DNA of 64,000 bases, from the NCBI RefSeq assembly GCF_954871325.1, contig NC_088777.1, positions 4,838,509 through 4,902,508 on the forward strand, written 5' to 3'. Both the position numbers and the translations under genes were made by a program. Shown one piece after another: positions 25,906-39,700 of this stretch (positions are counted from its first letter, which is position 1; each line of letters begins with the position of its first letter). The notes under the pieces are model-generated. The model saw only the letters and a list, made by a program, of their open reading frames with translations. It had not been told where the DNA came from and ran no database searches. This DNA is from Gordionus sp. m RMFG-2023. Lineage: Eukaryota; Nematomorpha; Gordioida; Chordodea; Parachordodidae.

Positions 25906-26890
25906 GCGGGTTGCTTGCTTCTCAATACAAGCCTCTTGTGTTGAGTTTCAATATATATTTTTAAAGATTCAGGATAGGGTTTTAATTCTTGATGCGCATT
26001 AGTAATTCACCGATATTGGAATGAAGCTAGATTACATGAGCCCAGTCGGGATTTTGATGTAATGGGGGGAGGGGGGAGTGGTTAATCAAGTCTATAAACT
26101 GAGTTATGATGATAAAATAATATTGCTTTTCTTAGTTATTTTAAGAATGAGTTGATGGGTGTAATTACTATATTTTTCGTCACTTAAGCCAATTATTAGC
26201 AGGCTATAAAATCGGCTAAACCTAGCTTTAAGACATAAACTATCAATGTTGACTTGGAGTACTTCTTAAAAATGTACCAACTCTTTGAAAGAAATTAATA
26301 TATATTTAAACGCCTTAATGATAACGGATTTTCTTCGGCATACGCCTGTAATTTAATGCTAATTAGCCGACATATAGCTATTACCCAACTATAGTGTCCC
26401 GTGACTGGATTCAAAGTAAGGTTAGTATTATAAATGGAGAGTTTTGAATGGGCGCACCTGGCATTGATTTTGTGAATCCAAAATAAGGCATCAATAAAAA
26501 TATTAATTTCAATCAAGTGAGACCGATTTTGAGTTCAAGGTGTGCATCCATTATTATAATATGAAGCGATAATGCCCTAATCTAATCCCCTCAAATTCTC
26601 ATCCCCTACCCCCTTTAAAAAGTTTGGATCCCCTTCCCCTTCTGGTCATTCAGACTCTGTACATCATACTAAAAACCAAAAGAATTCAAAATAAAATGGA
26701 GGAGGGAGAGATACAATTTTTTTTAGGGGTAATAGTTTTATTAAATAGACCTGGAATCGCGTTTAATTATTATTTTATATCTCATTAAACTCATTATACT
26801 CTGGTCAGAATTCAGCACAAACCCACATTTGGGTAAGGTAATATTTTCTTTTTTTATTTTCAAATTACATTTAATCTTTAACATCTAGAA
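25906..26890. other. upstream region of the PLPBP gene
   Basis: No coding sequence seen. G- and C-rich scraps (26065-26080 and 26600-26640) look like transposon ends. Any promoter of the next gene should lie here or in a 5' untranslated exon, but no clear element stands out. Confidence 0.4.
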
Positions 26891-27709
26891 ATGAGTGAAA
26901 TATCTGTCAAACTTAAGGAAGTATTATTCCGATTCCATTCCGCTGTAAAAAGTTCCAAAATTGTATATTAATGTTTTTTAAAACAAGTTTTCATAATGTT
27001 CTTTTAAATAGTTGCATGGACCTATACCTAAAATGATTGCAGCAAGCAAAACAAAACCTGTTGAGGATATAATTGAGGCATATAAATGTGGCCAGAGAGA
27101 TTTCGGGGAGAACTATGTATTTACAATTTAAAATCAATAATTATATTATATAAAGATTAAAGAACTTTTGGAAAAAGCATTCAATCAAACAGTAAATATA
27201 ATATTTATAATTCTTATTTTCTATATATTAGATATTGAATGACTGCAAAGAAATTAAATGGCATTTTATAGGCCATCTTCAGAAAAATAAAGTCAACAAA
27301 TTAATTAGTAAATTATTGAATAAAATTTAACATAATAATAATTAGGTGTCCCAAATTTATATATGATACAAACAATTCATTCACAAGCTTTAGCAAGTCA
27401 AGTCAATAATGCTCTCTCAAAGCTTAGTACAAAAATGTCAGGGGATAATAAATTAAAGATTTTAATTCAAGTTAATACAAGTGGTGAACAAGGTATTGTA
27501 TAACAAATTACCTTAAAATTTAAAAGAACATTTTTTATTATATTTATTTGGTAGAAAAGAATGGGCTAGATCCAGACAAAGTATCTCCATTAGTTAAGTT
27601 TATCATGGCGGAATGTTTAAATTTACAATTTAAAGGTCTAATGACAATTGGTATGCTAGATGCAAGCCAGCATGGACATACTATCGATAATCCAAATCCT
27701 GATTTTCTG
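26891..27709 (+). CDS. PLPBP exons 1-6, compact block
   Basis: Six exons packed into 819 bp, separated by introns of 38-62 bp. Phases are 0, 0, 0, 1, 1, 0. The start ATG at 26891 follows CATCTAGAA and gives [20 protein letters not shown], matching the family's N-terminal helix. Exon 3 is only 36 bp ([12 protein letters not shown]), aligning with the VQELLEKA segment of the family. Confidence 0.9.
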
Positions 27710-30700
27710 GTATATATTTTTATTTTATAAAATATTTGCTATTCTTCCTCACCAGCACCATTATTAAAACTTTTTATTTGGAATGAGGGATAGTGGATCA
27801 CATTTAAAAAAAAATATTATATAAGGTTCATCACATATAAAAGGGGATTCATGAATAAATAGTTTAGGATGCGAATAGGTAATTTTTTGAAATAATATAT
27901 TGTAATAAAATATAAATAATTTTTACTGCCTTAACTGATGAAGTTTGAAAGGTTCAATATGTGGGATAAAATAGGATCATATTGTTGTAAAAGTAAATGA
28001 AAGAAATTGTTGCTAGAGGGCATTGGAGGTTCAATGGGTATGTTTTTAGCTCACAACCCTGCCCACACAATGTTTAAGAAAAAAAATATACCTGCCTGTC
28101 CATTAGTCTAAAATATTTTACCCAACCTGCCCATTATTTATAAATACTTTTTTAACTCATGTCCACTCATATAAAATTTAAATATGCTCATTCTTTCATT
28201 ATTTTTAAACATCTAATTAAAAAAAACGATTCAGTTTTAGTGTGCTAACACCCCTACAAAAATGTTTTGTAAATCTAGGAAATTATGGCAAGAATAGAAA
28301 AAATATTCAATTTAAATTATGGATAGGGAATTTATTATCAAATAAAATATAAAATTAATATTTTTTGATATTATTTGTAATTATAATGCAAAAATTGATT
28401 CAACATTTTCTGGATTCAAACACGTTCTTATTTGTTATGAAAACCTTACAGAAATAATATATTAGCTTTCAGAAGAAGAGCAAGTTGCTGGAATTGTCAA
28501 TATTTTCATAAATCCTTATAGATTTGGTAAATTTTTTGCCCTTTTTCCTTTGGTAGATTTTTTTTCTTGTCGTTTCCATTAAAGTAGGATAGCAATTTGA
28601 AGTATATCCTCTTCCTCAAGTGAGATCTTTAAATAAAAAGTGAAACAGATCACGTTTTATGCGTCATTCTTTTTATATAATTTAAATTCAAATTTTCTAA
28701 ATTATATATATATCCTTAAATATATTCATTCTGATATATATTTTTATATTGCCACGTTTCAATATCTATAATTTTTATTTTTTCATAATTTTTAATGATC
28801 CAAATTTTTATAATTATTTTAAAAATATTAATAAATGATGTTGTTGATACATCTTAAGGATTTTTCGCTCGCTTTATGGTGAATCTGAAAATGAATATGA
28901 ATTAAAAACGAATCTATCCTTCCGACCGATATCTCTAATAATTTTATAAACCAAATTTTTTATCGTTATTCTTACATTCAATACAAATTGGCACGCCGAA
29001 TAAAATAAATATCCGCCCATTAACTGTTAGCGAAATCAGACGTTATTTAACTTTGATGTGGTATTTGGACTGAAAAGATAGTAAGTTACAGAGATTATCA
29101 GCGCTCTAAGCTTGAGACGTGTAATCGTGCAATTGTGTTTAAATAAAAATTAGAAAATTGTCTAGAGAATTTCCATAAGGTAACAATAGTAAAAAAATTG
29201 GAACCACTTTGATACAGCGTCCCATTTTGAATTTTTTTTTTTATATATTGCACTTTATAAACTGAATAAAATTTCATTAAATTGGTTAAATTCCTATCAA
29301 CCTTTTGCGTATTTTATATAGGCGGATAGATTAGTTATATACTTTTATAGTTTTAAAAAGTTTCAAAATCAATATTATTATTTTTTCTTTCAATTGATTG
29401 GTTATAGTTAAATCGGTTTTTGATACAAAATATAAATCAACTTTTTTTTCAAGATTTTGCAGTAATGTTTCATAGTTATCCATAACATAGGCTAAACCGA
29501 TTTTATAGAAGGGGTCCAAACCCGCCAGGTTCCATATTACCCCGGATTCAATGGGTTGGTTTTAACAGTGCCTGTTTGGTTTGGAGTCTCAATATGTCCA
29601 ACCAAACAATTTTCCGAACCCCCGGATCCCAATCTTGATTTTTAAATACAAAAGCTATCTAATATTTATTTAAAAACGTTTACATTTTTCCTTTTAAAGT
29701 AGCTTATTTTAACTACCTTCTGATATAAAAGTCGCTTTGATACATTTACCGCATCGCTAACTCGATAAGGGCACGTATCACGTTACGATATTTCCGAATC
29801 GTGATTATAAGACATCTCCAAATATATTTATTACTATTTTAAAATATTGAATAAATTACTCATTCTATGTGAGTTACAATTTCTCTCTCATTCATAATTT
29901 AATTATATTTTTAACAAAATGCCTTATCAATTACCAGAGACTGGCAGTACCCGGTTCGGCCGTATTTTAATTTTTTTAAATGTACCCGGACCGGATCTGA
30001 AATTATAAAATCCGGGTCGGGTCGGGCCATGCAAATAGTACCTGTGCCTGTCTTTGACAATTATATATATTTTTTCCGAAAAAAAAAAATTATATTAGAC
30101 TCTGATCAAATGTAGGGAAGATGTCAGTCGTGAATGCGGTCTAAAAATAGAAGATATGGAACTGAGTATGGGAATGTCTCAGGATTTTGAACACGCAGTA
30201 TGTAGCAATTAACTTTATTTATAAGTGATACGTAAACGGGATGGAAAAAAAATGAAAGAAATCCTTTATATTTTAAGGTTAGGTCTACGTCATCTCTTCC
30301 CCCTCCCCTTCCCTCCTTTTCTGAATCTCTTTACCTCGGAGAGCGTTAGGAAATGACGCCTAAAATTTTTAAGAGAATACGATTAAACGGGGTTAGGATT
30401 GATATTCTTTAAAAAATTAATCTAAAAAAAAAGAAAAGAAGAGCGGGAGAATAGTTTTGTTAAACGGCGCGATTTTTTTGTTTAAAAAAAATGGTTAACC
30501 CTACATTACGGCCATGAATATTACGTAAGCTTGGAGATATTTTTTTTCTCCATAGATGGCAGGAAAGTTTGGACATCTGGTTAACGAAATCTCGAGGCTC
30601 GCGTAATCATTATTTTGGTCCAAAAATCTTAATATAAAAATCGGCTAAATGGAGTCGTTTTTAACAACACTAGGAAGAGGGGACAACTTTTACATTTCTA

Positions 30701-33700
30701 AGATTAGTTGACAAGTTCATGGCAAAATTGTCCGAAATTCATATTTTTGGGTAACACTCCTGTATAGAATAGAATACATTTTCGGGGCAAATCAGATTTT
30801 TTCAGAGATTTCGATTTTTAATGAATTCCATATATCTCAATACGACATATATTTTTTATTTAAATAAAATGTTTGTCGAAAAAATTTTATTTTTCAATAT
30901 ATAAACGGATTCTATTCATATTCATTACTATTTTTATAAACGAAATTTAAATTTAACAAAACCGGAAGCGTCGTATTACTTAAAATCGAAATTTTCTTTA
31001 TTGAAATTGCGAAACGGCTTATTAAAAAAAATTTTAAACAATTTATTACTTATCGAAAAATTGTTTTTTTTTAAAAAAATATATTTCTCAATATTATAGG
31101 CCGGAAAGAATTTACTAACAAGATTTATTTTAAACTTTAATTTAAAATGAATTTAAAAAAATAAATAAATTAGCACCCATTTTATGAAAACTAACACTTT
31201 TTTATTTACCATTTCATTTTTTTTTTAAATTCAATTATTCGCGTTTTATTACCGGTGGGAGGGGGATGCGGCAGGGAGACCTCTCAGGTCTAGTCTTATC
31301 TTTGCTTAGGAGATATACATGGTTTAATTTACGATTTTCAGAGTTGTTAAAGTATCTAGATGTAAAAAATGTGGTATCTGTATCTGGATAACTTTTTAAA
31401 TGTATCTTTATCTAAAACCATTTAAAAAGTATCTTTTAACAGCTCTGCTGATTTTAAAACACAAAATCCGATTTATCTTTCTTGGTATTTAGATCACGGG
31501 AATCGTCTCTGAGGATATATCAGCTATCCCCGCGTATCCCCAAAATAATTTTAAAACGTTATCTATTCCTTTATTCACCCTCCTATTTCCCTCCTCTCAT
31601 CTCTCACTCATTCTAAGGCTCATAGATGATTTCACTCACTTAGGCTCTCCTATAAGAGGAACGAACACCTGTAGACACTTAAAGTGAATTCACTCAAGAG
31701 CGATAATATAGGCGCTTCGTGTTTAAGCTTTTTTTCTTTGAAATATTTTTTTTAAAAACATATTTAAAATTTCTATATGCCATGAGATTCTCGACTGAGG
31801 ATATACCTTGGCCTCTTATGAACATTATTAAAACTTACCGGAATCGCTTTTTAACTTGAAGTTCTCAAACAGCCACTTTGCCATGTCCGGCCAGATTGAC
31901 ACCCACTTTTACCTTTGTGCCTATCTATATCGGCCTTTATTTCATCGAATCATTCCTCCCAAGAAATTCCACTATCTCTCCAATTGCTCATCCCAGAAGA
32001 CGAACTAACTTTAGCCCTCGACACCTGAGACAAAAACTGTCCAACATCTCATCTCACCTCCCACACCCAAGAAGAGACTTGGATTCTCCAATTGTTACCC
32101 GCTCCGTTGATTATCTCCGAACCGTTACCGCGATGTCCACAACTCAATTATCGTATGGAAGCAAATACTCAGATCTAGTGTTGTTAAATGACTCGATATA
32201 GATGTATAAAACTTTGCGCTTATTGAACAAAATTTTCAAGCTTGCCTAATTTTTTGTTTCTGGGTAAAATATTTGTCAAATATCTTAACATCACCACCTA
32301 CCCAGTTCCAATCATGGGTTGTTCCTCTCGTCAAAACAATTGAGATTCTCTATCGCGCTATTTAGGCTCTAACACTGTAACATCATCTAAAGGTGTCGAT
32401 AGTAGTAAATTACACCTGGAAGCCAACCCCTCCACAAAGCTATCAACAACATACCACAAACATTCAAAAAGATTGACATACCATCCACCCTTCTGGCTCT
32501 CGTCAATAATAGTTTCGAAGGATTGGTATTATTTTGATACCTTTGGTCTAAAGGTTTATTGACTTGGTCACTCTGCCCTGGTCCCACGCTGAAACCTTAA
32601 AAATTTAAGATACAATTTTCATGTTTAGTTATCAAAACCTTTGGGAATTTTTTTTTTGAGAAATAGCTTTCCAATCTCTTATTAACACAAATAAACGATT
32701 AACACAAATGAACGGCTTGCTCTTCGTGTTTTAAAAAAAAATGTAGATTTTTTTCAATTTAAAATTTTCAAAATTTCACTGTACAGAAACGTTTAACTTA
32801 ACAGTATATTTTTTTTTACCCCTTTTTTTTTGAATATATTGGTTTTATTTTTCTTTAAAACAATAAATATAAAAAAAATATAATTGATTAAATAATAATG
32901 AATTTCCACTTTTTTTTTAGTTTATATAAGATTATTTTTTTTTATAAATATTAAATTATTATTTATTTATTTTTTTACATAATAAATATTAAAAATATTT
33001 ATATAATGACGTTCAAGATGACTGCGCGAAACAAAAAAAATATTAAAAATAAAATTTCAAACAAAAAAAATATTTCATGACTCATACAAAAAAATAATAA
33101 AACTATTTATAACACGCCCCCATTAAATGAAAACCCTTGAACATACAAAAAAAAATTAAAATTGTTGTTTAACAAAGATAAACAAGGGGGTTTTGTACAT
33201 AAAATCAAAATGTAATTATTTATTATTCTCTACATATGTTAACATAAATAAAAAAAAAATATATGATGTAAAATATTTTAAAAGTTTTACTACATATATT
33301 AATATCGTATTTTAATTATTCCCGAAAATCTATTAAGGAAAATGATATTTAAAAAAAAATTGTTTTATTATTACAAAATTTGTAAAATTTATTCTGGTCC
33401 CATTACATCCTCCAACAATTCCTGAATCTCAGAGGCCGACAAATCAACCATCGGCCACTCTTCAGCGTAATAGGCCCTGGGACTCGCCTCCGGCGTTTCT
33501 TCTCGAAACGGCTCAATAATCCCCACCGGTCGCCCCATCGCAGTTATGGATTGATCTTGTTGCGGCATTGCCCCTATCGTCAAAGGCGGCAAAATGGTCC
33601 TAACTGGGCGTGCGTCGCTCCTTCCCGGGCTTCGGCTTCTGTGGCTCGTCGTTTCCCTATTATCATTTAAGTCTTGCCTACGATTTGGCCCACGGGGGCA

Positions 33701-36700
33701 CCGCATTCGCAAATGACTAGGCGAACCACACAAGTAACAAGAACGTCTCCTCCTCGAGCGCATGCTGAGGTGCCGGGGCTCCGGTAATTCGGAGTGATCT
33801 AAATTGTTCGTTATTATTCCGGACACTCCCCTTTGGACCGGGGGCGATCTACTGTTTCGGCGTATTGGAGGCGAATGGTCTATTATGTTTCGGTAAATCG
33901 AAGGCGAGATTGGTCGCCCATCTTCATTAACATGTCCTCGGTAAATACTTATTCTAACGGTTAAATTCTCCCAATATATGCACCGATGCCTCCCCGACAT
34001 TTAATGTGATGTAATTCCGGAATTGCGGAGGTATTACTAGCTCGGGTTAATTATCATTATCGTTTTTTTTTAAATTTGATTTAATCTCGGAACTGCGGAG
34101 GTATTATCATCTTGGGTTAATTATCATTATTAGTATTATTATTTTCTATGTGCTTTAACTCGAGAATTGCTAAGATATCTATCCCTCTCTCCTCGCCGCA
34201 TCATGGCTAGATCTCAATCTTTCAGACTCTACTCTCTTCCGTATCTGTTCTACGTGTCTAACTCCTTCCTTTCCGTCCACGAATTTTACTCTCACCATTT
34301 TATGCCCCATGTTCTGTATAATTATTCCTGACTCCCATTTTCGGGTACCTCCAAAAATTCTCGCCCATACGGTCTGACCATTCACAAATTCACACTGATT
34401 ATCCATTGAATTTTCCTCCTGCGCCGGTTTGGGTCTTTTGAAATCCAACTGAATACGAGTTCTACGGCCCAAAAACTTTTCTGCTGGGGACAATTCCTCT
34501 CCCTTTCGACTATTGTTATAATACGCAATCGCTATCCAAATCTCTCCACCCCCATATTTCGACTTCCTCAACCAACTCTTTACCACCGCCACCATCCTTT
34601 CCGCCTGCCCATTTGAGCTTGGGTGGTAAGGAGGCGCCAAAATGTGTCTCGCCCCAGTTTCAGTACAAAAAACTTTAAAATGTTTACTTATAAAAGCGGG
34701 TCCTCCATCCGACACGACTATTTCCGCTACCCCAAACTTTGCCCAAAGATCTTTTAACGTCTTAATTACTACTTGCGTTGTTAACCCCTTTACTTCTTGA
34801 TACTCTACCCATTTTGAGTAAGCGTCCACTACGAGGAGATATATTTTATTTTCGAAGTCGAAAAAGTCTAAGTGTACTCTTTCCCATGGTTGAGTAGCCC
34901 TAGGCCAAATACTTTTCTTGTCCTTTCGAGGCATACTTGCCCATGAATTACACATTTCACAACTTCTCACCATATTCTCGATTTCTTTATTCATGCCAGG
35001 CCACCATACGTATTCCCGCCCCCATTGTTTCATTCGTTCCATACCCTGATGTCCAGCATGGATCATTGCCTTTACTGCCTCCCGCAATCTGGACGGCACC
35101 ACTCCCCGACTTCCTCGTACCACACACTCGTCCACTATCGTTAGCTCTTTCTCCACTTGCTTGAACTTTTTGTCCCCATCTCGCCATTGCTTCCGACCCA
35201 ATATGCACGCTTTGATTCTCGTCAACTCGCGATCTTTTAAAGTAGCATTTTTGAGTTGTTCCCATACAACTGGTCCTCCTTTAGATATTCCGACTATCGC
35301 TCTAATCAACCCGTGCTCATCCTCTTCATCCATATCTTTCGACCTACTCGTTTCGCAATCCTCTCCCGCTCCACATCTAGAAAGAATATCCGGTAAGTAA
35401 TTTTCTCTTCCTCGTCGGTATTTCACTTGCACGTCGAAACTGCCTACCAGCAATAGCCATCGCTGCAACCTAGGCGACAACATGAGCTCCTTGTTGTCCT
35501 TCCTGAAAAGATGAACCAAGGGCTTGTGATCCGTATATATGACAAATCGACGTCCGATCAAGTATTCCCGACATTTAGTCAATCCAAATATAACCGCTAG
35601 CGCTTCTTGCTCGATCACTGAATATCTTGTCTCGGCCTCTCTAAAGATTCTTGAGAAAAATAAAATAGGTCTCTCCAATTCGTCTATACAATGTAATAGC
35701 GCTCCACCCACACCCCTATTCGAAGCATCAACGGCCAATATCACTGGCACATCGTTATCAAAACACACTAGTACTGGTTCCCTTCCAATCCTCAATTTCA
35801 ACTCCTCAAAAGCCTCCTCCTGTTCAATCTTCCATTCAAATCTTTCTCCTTTCTTTAACAATTTATACAACGGCGCCGCTATCTGCGCGAAGCCTTCCAC
35901 AAAACGGTGATAATAATTCACCATTCTCAAGAAAGCTTGTACTTCCACTTTATTATTAGGCTTCAACATGCTTGTTATATTTGCCATATTTTTGTCTAAA
36001 GGTCTGACCTCTTTCCCATTGATTTTATGCCCCAAATATACGATTTCTGATACTCCAAACACACTTTTTTCAACGCTTGCCCGCAATCCTTTATCCTTGA
36101 TCCTTTTGAACACCTCCTCCAATCTTCGTTCGTGTTGCTCGGGAGTCTTTCCCATCACTAATACGTCATCCATGTAGTAAAATACTCCCTCTAGTCCTTG
36201 AAAAACTGCCGCCATCGTTCGTTGAAAAATTGGAGCCGACACGCTAAGTCCAAACGGCAATCTACAGAAGGCATACAATCCCTTCGGAGTCGTGATCGTT
36301 AATAGCTTTTGTACCTCGGGTTTCACCTTCAATTGTAAGTAAGCGTTCGAAAAGTCCACCTTTGAAAAATATATGCTACCCTTTAAATTAGCTAATATTT
36401 CTTCAATCCGAGGTAACGGATATTTTATCTCCACAACCCACGGGTTTAGCGTGACCCGAAAATCAGCGCATAAACGAAGCTTTCCATTGGCCTTCTTCAC
36501 GGGTACTAACGGTGTTGCCCATTCGCTATATTCCACTGGACAAACAATGCCCTTCTGCACCCACTGCTCCAATTCCTTGTCTACTTCATTTCGCCATTCG
36601 AACGGTATCCGACGTAATGCACAAAACTTGGGCACATATCCCTCCTTTAATTTGATATCCACTTCATAATCTCGGAGACAACCCAACTTCTCATCAAAAA

Positions 36701-39700
36701 CCTCCTTGTAATTTTTCATCAAGTTTCTCACTCCCTCTTGTACTTTGATCATACCAAATTCTATCTCTCTATCCCGCAATTCCCTCTCTTCCCGTCGTCT
36801 CGTTTCCTTTCCATCCATTTCCATTTGTTGGCTATGTGTTCCCTTAGTACTTCCTTGTTCCAAATCATCATCTTCTCTAGTCTCTTCTTCTGGCAACATT
36901 ATTTTCCCATCTGCCAATTTCTCCAGCTCCGCTTCAAACTTTCCTTGATCATGAATTTCTTTCTGTTCTTCAGTATCATTTCTTTCTTCCTTTCTCCCAA
37001 AGTCGCGACAACTCCTAAAATTCTCCCCAATACCTCCCCTAAAATTCTCCCCAATACCTCCCCTATAGTTTCCCCCAAAACCTCCCCTATAATTCCCCCC
37101 AATACCTCCCCTATAATTTCCCCCGATACCTCCCCTATAGTTCCCCCCGATACCTCCCCTATAATTCTCCCCAATACCTCCCCTAAAATTCCCCCCAATA
37201 TCTCCCCTATAGTTCCCCCCAAAACCTCCCCTATAGTTCCCCCCAATACCTCCCCTATAGTTCCCCCCAAAACCTCCCCTATAGTTCCCCCCAAAACCTC
37301 CCCTACAGTTCCCCCCAAAACCTCCCCTACAGTCTCTAACAACCCTATTATCCTCTCTTCTCCTTTCCCCTTCCAAAAAGGTTTCAATTCCTGGCAATCT
37401 CTCTCCATACCACAAATTCATATCTCTATTTTCTTCATATCTTGCAACAGGTAAAAATACACCACACCATGCGAATACCCCCAAAAACCACAATCTGGAC
37501 CAATTCGGGTGATCCAATCCCATCCCACTACTGACTCTACTTTTCGATCTACTATCCATAAGTCCAAAATCTCCACTCTATTCTCTAATACCACCTTTAA
37601 CTCCACCCTTCCCATCACTGCGACTTCTGATCCATCCAACTGACGGATCTTGATGTCCTCCCGTTTAATTATCCCTTCCGACCAAATACTCTGATATTTC
37701 TCATATCCCATCACGGATATGGCTGCCCCAGTATCAAATAACATGGATACCATATTTCCATTCAAATTTATCCAAACTCTAGGGCAAGGATCATGTATCC
37801 TTTCCTCTTGTATCATATATATGCCCTTTGATACCCAATCTTTCTCACTATAATCTAATCTTTCCATCTCCTTCGCCCAAAGCCCCCGACCTTTGCGGCA
37901 TGCTCTTTGCCATCATATAGTCACAAATACTCGCAATCTCTCGCCCCATGTCCTTCCTTCCGGCAACGGAAACAGATTCTATTCTGCTCTTTATTCACAG
38001 CCAAAAATGGTATTCCTACCTCTTTATTTTTTTCACTTTCTATAATTCTAACATTTGGAGCACTTTGCCCCATGTCCCTCTGCGGAAAACCGCCTCTAGT
38101 TTTGAAATTACCCACATTGCATTCCTCCCTATTATGACCAAATCGACCACAACCTGCACATCGTAGCTTATCACGTCTTCCTGAACAAAACGTGGCTATA
38201 TGTCCATATTTTCCACATTCAAAACATTTCGTTTCTTGGCAATCTCTGACCATATGTCCCTGTCTTCCGCAATTATAACAATTCATTCTCCCCCTTACTC
38301 TTGAATCAAAGTTGGGTCTCATTTCTCCTCTCCTTCCCTGTGAACTTTCTCTAGGTCCCCTATATGTCCCCAATCTCTGATTAGTATATGAATCTCTCCT
38401 TTCAGGCCTATAGGTTAATTTATCTAATTCGCTATCCGTCCACCCATTAATTAACTCCTGCACTGGGAACCATGTTACCTTTCCCATAACATCCTCTTCC
38501 CCATTATGTCCTTCTATAGTCAATGTCTGCCCCTTTATTTTCACACTTCGACTTCTTCTCAACTTTCTTCCCCATATTAAGCTACACATCCATATTACTA
38601 ATATAACCAATGCCCCAAAAATATTATACTGTATTTCCCAGTATTTTACAAATTTTAAACTTTTCATTTCGACCTTATAAAAAATTTATAATTAATTTCA
38701 AAATAAAAATTTTTGTTATTTGTAATGTTAATAGATATGATATTATTAATAGTGTAAACAACCCAATAATACACATGTACATCTACAGTTAATAAGTCTA
38801 AAGATACGACAAAAATTTGGGCAAATTTTGTGTAACAGATTTACAACTCGTAAAATTCGGACAGCACTTCCGTACGATAAGACTCTTTTTTTTTATTTTG
38901 AGAGAGCAGAGAAAAGAAAAAATAAATAAATGGACAGCTGATGTCGATGATGAAGACGATGTACACTTCACTTCAAGACTCAAATACCACTATATGATAT
39001 TTTTCACTCGAAGACTCAAATACCACTATATGATATTTTACCGTAGATGTAGATGAAGATGATGTACAATTCACTTCAAGACTCAAATACCACTATATGA
39101 TATTTTACCGTAGATGTAGATGAAGACGATGTACAATTCACTTCCAAGACTCAAATACCACTATATGATATTTTCCACTCGAAGACTCAAATACCACTAT
39201 ATGATATTTTACCGTAGATGTAGATGAAGACGATGTACACTTCACTTCAAGACTCAAATACCACTATATGATATTTTCCACTCGAAGACTCAAATACCAC
39301 TATATGATATTTTACCGTAGATGTAGATGAAGACGATGTACACTTCACTTCAAGACTCAAATACCACTATATGATATTTTCCACTCGAAGACTCAAATAC
39401 CACTATATGATATTTTACCGTAGATGTAGATGTAGATGAAGACGATGTACACTTCACTTCAAGACTCAAATACTACTATATGATATTTTCCACTCGAAGA
39501 CTCAAATACCACTATATGATATTTTACCGTAGATGTAGATGAAGACGATGTACAATTCACTTCAAGACTCAAATACCACTATATGATATTTTCCACTCGA
39601 AGACTCAAATACCACTATATGATATTTTACCGTAGATGTAGATGAAGACGATGTACACTTCACTTCAAGACTCAAATACCACTATATGATATTTTCCACT

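Larger units (their letters stand above)
27710..30098 (+). other. PLPBP intron 6 (2.4 kb) with transposon relics
   Basis: Runs from CTG|GTATAT to TATATTAG|ACT. It holds a minus-strand hAT fragment (29331-29519) and a 122-bp MITE (29935-30056) that ends only 42 bp before exon 7. The rest is A+T-rich with no gene. Confidence 0.8.
30198..32760 (+). other. first part of PLPBP intron 7
   Basis: Contains two MITEs (30452-30672 and 31339-31447) and a G/C-richer stretch at about 31560-32600. In that stretch open frames run for 60-107 codons but match nothing I recognise; it may be a decayed pseudogene split by a MITE-like start at 32176 (TAGTGTTGTTAAATG). Confidence 0.5.

Noticed and set aside
28466-28526. 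candidate exon [20 protein letters not shown] in PLPBP intron 6
   Set aside because: AG and GT sites fit, but exons 6 and 7 already join without a gap against the protein family and this segment has no counterpart.
33389-34000. reading the extra gypsy ORF as an envelope gene
   Set aside because: No signal peptide, membrane segment or cleavage-like site; it has a zinc knuckle instead.
36738-37454. 238-codon open frame on the + strand
   Set aside because: It is the antisense shadow of the pol repeat region; its SPIVPPNT repeats come from the 24-bp units.
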